Assembly: GCA_015491595.1 (NCBI GenBank)
Contig: WFVP01000209.1
Span: 1 to 9,545, forward strand
Direction: 5' to 3'
DNA from: Anaerolineales bacterium
Lineage (GTDB): Bacteria; Chloroflexota; Anaerolineae; Anaerolineales; DRMV01
DNA length: 9,545 nt
Under the pieces are notes generated by a model, which worked only from the letters and a program-made list of their open reading frames with translations, did no database searches and was not told where the DNA came from. The translations under genes and the position numbers were made by a program. This document shows positions 6,107-9,545 of this stretch, in pieces (position 1 is the stretch's first letter; each line of letters opens with the position of its first letter).

Positions 6107-7045
6107 TTACGGAATGACGGACACCACCATGGCCCACAACGTCGTGGCCGCCAGATAGAGGTTGGAAGCCAGGAAGGTCCGCAAAGCCTGCCGGTCGTCG
6201 GGCTGTTGCCACAACCTCCATACCCGGCGGAAGAGCCAGTAGGCCAGCACCACGGCGCCGGGGAGGTACAGCCCCCCACGATGCAGGAAGGCCGCCAGAG
6301 CCAGCGCGGCCACCACCGTTCCCCCCGCGTGCAGCAAAATCCAACCCGCGGCCTGCTTGCGGGAGGTCACCGCAGGGAGCATGGGGAAACCCGCGGCCCG
6401 ATAGTCCTCTCGATAACGCAGAGCCAGGGCCCAGAAATGGACAGGGGTCCACAAGAACACCAGTCCGGCCAGAATCCAGGCCGCGGGATGGTTCCAGCGC
6501 CCCACCGCGGCGGCCCCGCTGAGCACCGCGGCGCTGCCCGCCGCACCCCCGATGACGATGTTCGTCACGCAGCGGCGCTTCAGGCCCAGGGTGTATACCA
6601 CGATGTAGATGAACGCGCCCGCGGTCACAAAGACTCCCAGCATGGGCCGGTACCACCAACCCAAACCGATACCCGCGGCCAGGGCCAGCAGGCCCAGGAC
6701 CAGGGCCGTGGTCGGACTGACCAGTCCCTGGGGCAGCGGTCGGGTGCGGGTGCGGGCCATGCGGGCATCCAGGTCCTGCTCCATGTACTCGTTGAGCGCG
6801 GAAGCACCGCCCGCGGCCAGCAACCCGCTCACGAAGACGGCCAGCAAATCCAGGCCTCCTTGCAGGCTCCAGATATCCGGCCCTGCGGCCACCAACGCGC
6901 CCCCAAAGGCCACCCACAGAAGAAGAGTCACCACCCGCAGCTTGAACAACCGCACCAGGATGGACACCCACATCCGCCCGGTCACCTGAGCCTGCTCGGC
7001 GACCGTCACCTCATCCTCGAGCCGGGGAAAAGCTTCGGAAGTCAT
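6107..7045 (-). CDS. ctaB: Heme O synthase (protoheme IX farnesyltransferase)
   Basis: Membrane prenyltransferase of the UbiA superfamily that attaches a farnesyl group from farnesyl diphosphate to the 2-vinyl group of heme B, making heme O for terminal oxidases directly or via heme A. The length of 312 residues is normal. The first Asp-rich motif is NEYMEQDLDARM (85-96; N85, D91, D93), followed by RTRTRPLP (98-105). The second conserved region is WTPVHFWALALRYREDY (199-215) followed by GFPMLP (219-224). About nine hydrophobic helices are distributed from residue 35 to 311. AAGGAG lies 5 nt before ATG 7045, and a good promoter lies at 7096-7125. No cox or ctaA genes are nearby in the window; GGT follows in the same operon, which is not a usual partner. 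A related prenyltransferase such as a quinone-pathway UbiA is unlikely given the CtaB-type motifs. Confidence 0.93.
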   Translation of the reverse strand: MTSEAFPRLEDEVTVAEQAQVTGRMWVSILVRLFKLRVVTLLLWVAFGGALVAAGPDIWSLQGGLDLLAVFVSGLLAAGGASALNEYMEQDLDARMARTRTRPLPQGLVSPTTALVLGLLALAAGIGLGWWYRPMLGVFVTAGAFIYIVVYTLGLKRRCVTNIVIGGAAGSAAVLSGAAAVGRWNHPAAWILAGLVFLWTPVHFWALALRYREDYRAAGFPMLPAVTSRKQAAGWILLHAGGTVVAALALAAFLHRGGLYLPGAVVLAYWLFRRVWRLWQQPDDRQALRTFLASNLYLAATTLWAMVVSVIP

Positions 7046-7095
7046 ACGTACTCCTTACAACACGTCACATAAGGAAGGACGGAACTGGTGTTTTT

Positions 7096-7125
7096 GTTAT
7101 ACCGAAAAAGAGAAAACGTCGTCAA
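7096..7125 (-). promoter_or_regulatory. Sigma-70-type promoter of ctaB-ggt
   Basis: On the minus strand TTGACG (7120-7125) and TATAAC (7096-7101) are separated by 18 nt. The -10 hexamer is identical to that of the transferase promoter at 2258-2263. Transcription would start near 7089, giving a leader of about 44 nt to ATG 7045. Confidence 0.75.
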
Positions 7126-7240
7126 GGCGTTTCACCTGGGGTTCGGACAAAAGTCGGGCAATAAGGTGACAACGCCGGCCGCGAAAGGACACCGACGTGT
7201 CGCGTGGGCCTGACCGGGCCCCGGACCGAAGGAAAAGCAT
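7126..7240. other. Middle of the ctaB/lutA divergent intergenic region
   Basis: This stretch of the 287-nt gap (7046-7332) holds no supported gene. The only structures seen are GACAC-CGAC-GTGTC (7188-7201), a 5-bp dyad with a 4-nt centre, and a widely spaced TCACCT/AGGTGA pair around 7132-7169. Open frames across it are shadows. Confidence 0.5.
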
Positions 7241-7246
7241 TATACT
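7241..7246 (+). promoter_or_regulatory. Candidate -10 of the lutAB operon, without a -35
   Basis: TATACT is a near-consensus -10. No acceptable -35 hexamer lies 16-19 nt upstream, where the sequence is only G/C (around 7216-7224), and there is no TGn extension. An activator-dependent promoter is therefore possible. The implied start near 7252 lies downstream of the GTG at 7204, which argues for translation of lutA from 7333. Confidence 0.5.
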
Positions 7247-7260
7247 TGTGTTCGCACGAG
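7245..7260 (+). repeat. Short dyad at the predicted lut transcription start
   Basis: CTTGTG and CACGAG flank TTCG, giving a 6-bp stem with one G-T wobble and a 4-nt loop. The dyad begins within the last bases of the -10 and spans the predicted start site, a typical operator position. Its small size means chance is not excluded. Confidence 0.35.
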
Positions 7261-7282
7261 CCATACGTCCGATACGGCGCCC

Positions 7283-7305
7283 CGGGCGTCCGGAAGGGAC
7301 GCCCG
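7283..7305 (+). repeat. Perfect GC hairpin in the lutA leader
   Basis: CGGGCGTCC (7283-7291) and GGACGCCCG (7297-7305) form a perfect 9-bp stem around the loop GGAAG. It lies in the predicted 5' leader, 14 nt before the GGGAGG ribosome site. There is no following T-run, so it is not a classical intrinsic terminator; it could stabilise the leader, regulate translation or be a protein site. Confidence 0.55.
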
Positions 7306-7318
7306 CTCCCGTCCATCC

Positions 7319-7324
7319 GGGAGG
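7319..7324 (+). promoter_or_regulatory. Shine-Dalgarno site of lutA
   Basis: GGGAGG lies 8 nt before the ATG at 7333. It supports that start over the upstream in-frame GTG at 7204, which would add 43 residues with no resemblance to the family. Confidence 0.7.
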
Positions 7325-7332
7325 ATAGGTCC

Positions 7333-8106
7333 ATGTCCTCGGAAGTCGTGCTCCTGGTCCCTACGTGTCTGGTCAACACCTTCCTTCCCGAGGTACTCGA
7401 AGCGGCCCGCAAGGTTTTGCATCATCTGGGAGTCGTAATTAAGGAAGACCCCGAACTCACCTGCTGCGGTCAACCCATGTACAACGCCGGATTGCAAGAA
7501 GAGGCGCGCCAGGCCGCCCGGGGTTTCCTGAAGCGGCTCGCCCGTCAGACCGGACCCATCGTGTTCCTGGCCGGGTCCTGCGCGTCCATGGTGCGGGTGG
7601 AGTACCCCCGCCTGTTCGCCGGGACGCCCGAAGAAGGCCTCGCGCGAGAGGTGGCCCAACGCACGTACGAATTCAGCCAGTTCCTGGCCGACGTGCTGAA
7701 ACGCCCCGTCTCCGGTCGCTTCCCCCACCGGGTGGCTTACCATCCTTCCTGCCATCTTCGACGGGTCCTGGGGGTGGATACCCAGCCCCGGACGTTGCTG
7801 GACGCCCTGGAGGGACTGGAACGGGTCCCCTGGCCGGACGAGGACGTGTGCTGCGGTTTCGGGGGCGTGTTCAGCGGTTTACTCCCCTCGCTGGCCGAGG
7901 CCATGGGCCGGGACAAAATCCTACGTCTCCGGGCGACGGAAGCCCAGGCCGGCGTGACCTGTGACCCGGGATGCCTGCTCCATCTGCAAGGCCTTCTGGG
8001 AGACGAGGGTCCCCCCATGCTCCACATCGCCGAAGTCCTGGCCCAGGCCCTGGAGGCAACCTCCAACGCCCCGGCCGCCGCCGAAGGGGAAGGAGGTGAG
8101 CCATGA
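7333..8106 (+). CDS. lutA: LutA-type Fe-S subunit of L-lactate oxidation complex
   Basis: Cytoplasmic iron-sulfur protein of the LutA/YkgE family, 257 residues, expected to work with LutB and LutC in oxidising L-lactate to pyruvate and passing electrons to the respiratory chain. It has two CCG-type cysteine modules. The first holds C12, the C44-C45-G motif in ELTCCGQP and C83. The second holds C140 in YHPSC, C173-C174-G in DVCCGFGG, and C210 and C214 in TCDPGC. Modules of this kind occur in heterodisulfide reductase HdrB and glycolate oxidase GlcF, but the short two-module form followed by LutB fits LutA best. The N-terminus VVLLVPTC matches the family's usual beginning, supporting ATG 7333. 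The last ~15 residues are an Ala/Glu/Gly-rich tail. The TGA overlaps the ATG of lutB (ATGA, 8103-8106). The true substrate may be another 2-hydroxyacid. Confidence 0.88.
   Translation: MSSEVVLLVPTCLVNTFLPEVLEAARKVLHHLGVVIKEDPELTCCGQPMYNAGLQEEARQAARGFLKRLARQTGPIVFLAGSCASMVRVEYPRLFAGTPEEGLAREVAQRTYEFSQFLADVLKRPVSGRFPHRVAYHPSCHLRRVLGVDTQPRTLLDALEGLERVPWPDEDVCCGFGGVFSGLLPSLAEAMGRDKILRLRATEAQAGVTCDPGCLLHLQGLLGDEGPPMLHIAEVLAQALEATSNAPAAAEGEGGEP
8090..8099 (+). promoter_or_regulatory. Very strong Shine-Dalgarno site for lutB
   Basis: AAGGAGGTGA lies within the 3' end of lutA, with GGAGG 6 nt before the lutB ATG at 8103. It is close to the full anti-SD complement and would allow independent initiation on lutB as well as coupling through the ATGA overlap. 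Confidence 0.75.
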
Positions 8107-9545
8107 AGGACGACTGGCGCCGCGCGGTGGAGGAAGCCCTGGCGCAACCCGCCCTGCAAGAAGCCCTGCAGGCCAATGCCCAGCGGCGTCGGGTGGCCTG
8201 GGACCGGGCCATGGCCTCTCTGCCCGTTTCCTGGGACGAAGCCCGGGAACGCGGGGCCGCCATCCGACGACGGGTGCTGGCCCACTGGGACGAGGTGCTG
8301 GACGCCTTCCTGGAGCGGGTTCGGGACCACGGGGTGGTCGTGCACCGCGCGGCGACCGCTCAGGAGGCCCGCAACATCGTCCTCGCGCTGGCCCGGGAGC
8401 ACGGCGTGCGCCGGGTAGTGAAGTCCAAATCCATGCTCACGGAGGAAATCGGCCTCAACGAGGCCCTGGAAGCAGCCGGCATCGAGGTGGTGGAAACGGA
8501 CCTGGGAGAGTTCATCGTCCAGCTGCGCGGGGAAAAGCCCGCCCACATCATCACCCCCGCCGTCCACCTGCGTCGCCAGGACGTGGGCCGGGTCTTCCAC
8601 GAGCGTCTGGGCGTCCCCTACACCGAGGACGTGGCCGTCATGACCCAGGTGGCCCGTCGCCATTTGCGGGAGAAGTTCCTGCAGGCCGACATGGGGATTT
8701 CGGGGGTCAACTTCGGCGTGGCCGAGACAGGCACGCTGGTGCTGGTCACCAACGAGGGCAACGGGCGCATGGTCACCACCGCTCCCCGGCTCCATGTGGC
8801 TGTCATGGGCATGGAGCGCCTGGTGACCACCATGGAGGATTTGGCCTGGATGCTCCGTTTGCTCCCCCGGGCCGCCACGGGCCAAGCACTGACGGTGTAC
8901 GTCAGCCTGCTCCATGGCCCGCGAGGCGCCCACGCTCCGGACGGGCCGCAAAGCCGCCACCTGGTGCTGGTGGACAATGGCCGCCGGGACCTGGCCGCCA
9001 CCCCGCTGGCCGACATCCTGCGCTGCATTCGGTGCGGCGCGTGCCTGAACGCCTGTCCCGTCTTCGCCCACATCGGGGGACATGGATACCGCAGCCGCAC
9101 CGGCACCTTCACCCCCTACCCGGGACCCATGGGCATCCCCGTCTCCACCGGGCTGTTGGGGGCGGACTTCGGGGTTATGGCCTACCTGTGCACCCTGTGC
9201 GGCGCGTGCGCGGAGGTCTGCCCCGTGGCCATCCCCCTGCCGGAGACCATCCTCCACGTTCGCCAGGGCCTACCGAAACACCGTCCGGCCCCCGGCCTGT
9301 CCGGATGGATGCGCTGGGCCCTGAAAGGCTACACGCAGATCGTGAAACACCCCCGGCTGTTCCGGGTGGCCCAGGGTTTCCTGCGAAGCGGCCTCCATCG
9401 CTTGGGAGGTTCCTCCCCCATCCCCCTGCTGCGAGGCGCGGCCTGGCGGGCCCGGCACAGGACGCCCGCCCTCGCCCGCCTTCCGTCGAAACCCGCTCCC
9501 GGCCCCGCGCCCCAGGCCGAAGGAACGACCTCCGAAACCGGGGAA
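8103..9545 (+). CDS. lutB: LutB-type LUD-domain ferredoxin-like subunit, 3'-truncated by window
   Basis: Iron-sulfur subunit of the LutABC lactate-oxidation complex (LutB/YkgF family). I translated 481 codons with no stop, so the gene runs off the right edge; family members are about 470-480 residues, so nearly all of it is here. Residues ~65-295 form the LUD domain, including VKSKSMLTEEIGLN (106-119), HIITPAVHLRR, and GVNFGVAETGTLVLVTNEGN (201-220). Two [4Fe-4S] motifs follow, C308/C311/C314/C318 (CIRCGACLNACP) and C363/C366/C369/C373 (CTLCGACAEVCP). After residue ~400 comes a partly helical segment, then from ~455 a Pro/Ala/Thr-rich end. The start overlaps lutA's stop by ATGA. lutC is expected just downstream. 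Electron transfer from LutA through these clusters is inferred from the family. A role with glycolate or another hydroxyacid is possible. Confidence 0.92.
   Translation, partial: MKDDWRRAVEEALAQPALQEALQANAQRRRVAWDRAMASLPVSWDEARERGAAIRRRVLAHWDEVLDAFLERVRDHGVVVHRAATAQEARNIVLALAREHGVRRVVKSKSMLTEEIGLNEALEAAGIEVVETDLGEFIVQLRGEKPAHIITPAVHLRRQDVGRVFHERLGVPYTEDVAVMTQVARRHLREKFLQADMGISGVNFGVAETGTLVLVTNEGNGRMVTTAPRLHVAVMGMERLVTTMEDLAWMLRLLPRAATGQALTVYVSLLHGPRGAHAPDGPQSRHLVLVDNGRRDLAATPLADILRCIRCGACLNACPVFAHIGGHGYRSRTGTFTPYPGPMGIPVSTGLLGADFGVMAYLCTLCGACAEVCPVAIPLPETILHVRQGLPKHRPAPGLSGWMRWALKGYTQIVKHPRLFRVAQGFLRSGLHRLGGSSPIPLLRGAAWRARHRTPALARLPSKPAPGPAPQAEGTTSETGE

Noticed and set aside
5796..6971. Minus-strand open frame of 391 codons overlapping ctaB and ggt in another frame
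   Set aside because: The ctaB and ggt frames carry the conserved family motifs, so this frame is an out-of-frame shadow.
5735..7072. Plus-strand open frame of 445 codons antisense to ggt and ctaB
   Set aside because: It crosses a gene boundary and a promoter leader and has no domain; both opposite genes are well supported.
7211..7226. GGGCC/GGCCC short palindromes upstream of the lut promoter
   Set aside because: Arms of 5 G/C bases are expected by chance in DNA of this composition.
7204..7332. Upstream GTG start that would extend lutA by 43 residues
   Set aside because: The extension contains the -10 element and the leader hairpin, lacks family similarity, and has a worse ribosome site than ATG 7333.
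7737..9257. Minus-strand open frame of 506 codons antisense to lutA and lutB
   Set aside because: The lutB frame has an intact LUD domain and two ferredoxin cysteine motifs; the antisense frame has only Gly/His/Gln-rich sequence.

Overview
This is a GC-rich, densely packed bacterial chromosome segment. The genes are short-spaced, with ATGA overlaps and good Shine-Dalgarno sites. Heme O synthase and a LutAB-type lactate-oxidation locus point to a respiring heterotroph. A Chloroflexota (Anaerolineae-like) or similar deep-branching origin is my impression from protein style only; no marker gene in the window proves it.

Layout from left to right. (1) Positions 2-633, plus strand: the 3' part of an unrecognised gene whose first visible residues look like a lipoprotein cleavage site, overlapping by ATGA a small two-helix membrane protein. 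(2) Positions 640-2211, minus strand: a membrane-anchored phosphoethanolamine-transferase-like enzyme of the EptA/MCR/sulfatase superfamily, convergent with the first pair. (3) Positions 2221-2351: a compact divergent control region with a clear sigma-70-type promoter leftward, an extended -10 rightward, and a nested inverted repeat lying over both. (4) Positions 2352-4394, plus strand: an ABC-2-type (DrrA/NatA-like) ATPase followed 18 nt later by a PfkB-family sugar kinase. (5) Positions 4389-4435: a long hairpin that contains the stop codons of both convergent neighbours and probably terminates both units. (6) Positions 4430-7045, minus strand: heme O synthase (ctaB) followed by a signal-less gamma-glutamyltransferase, driven by a good promoter at 7096-7125. 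(7) Positions 7333-9545, plus strand: lutA and lutB (ATGA overlap, very strong SD), with lutB running off the right edge and lutC presumably beyond it.

Functionally, lutAB encode iron-sulfur subunits of a non-flavin L-lactate (2-hydroxyacid) oxidation complex that feeds electrons to respiration, and CtaB supplies heme O, the precursor of heme A, for terminal oxidases. The two lie head to head across a 287-nt control region, so a shared respiratory theme is plausible. The other genes (envelope-modifying transferase, orphan ABC ATPase, sugar kinase, GGT) have no obvious common pathway. I see no mobile element, CRISPR array, tRNA or rRNA. No clearly new multi-gene system is visible. The best leads are regulatory DNA structures and divergent catalytic motifs.
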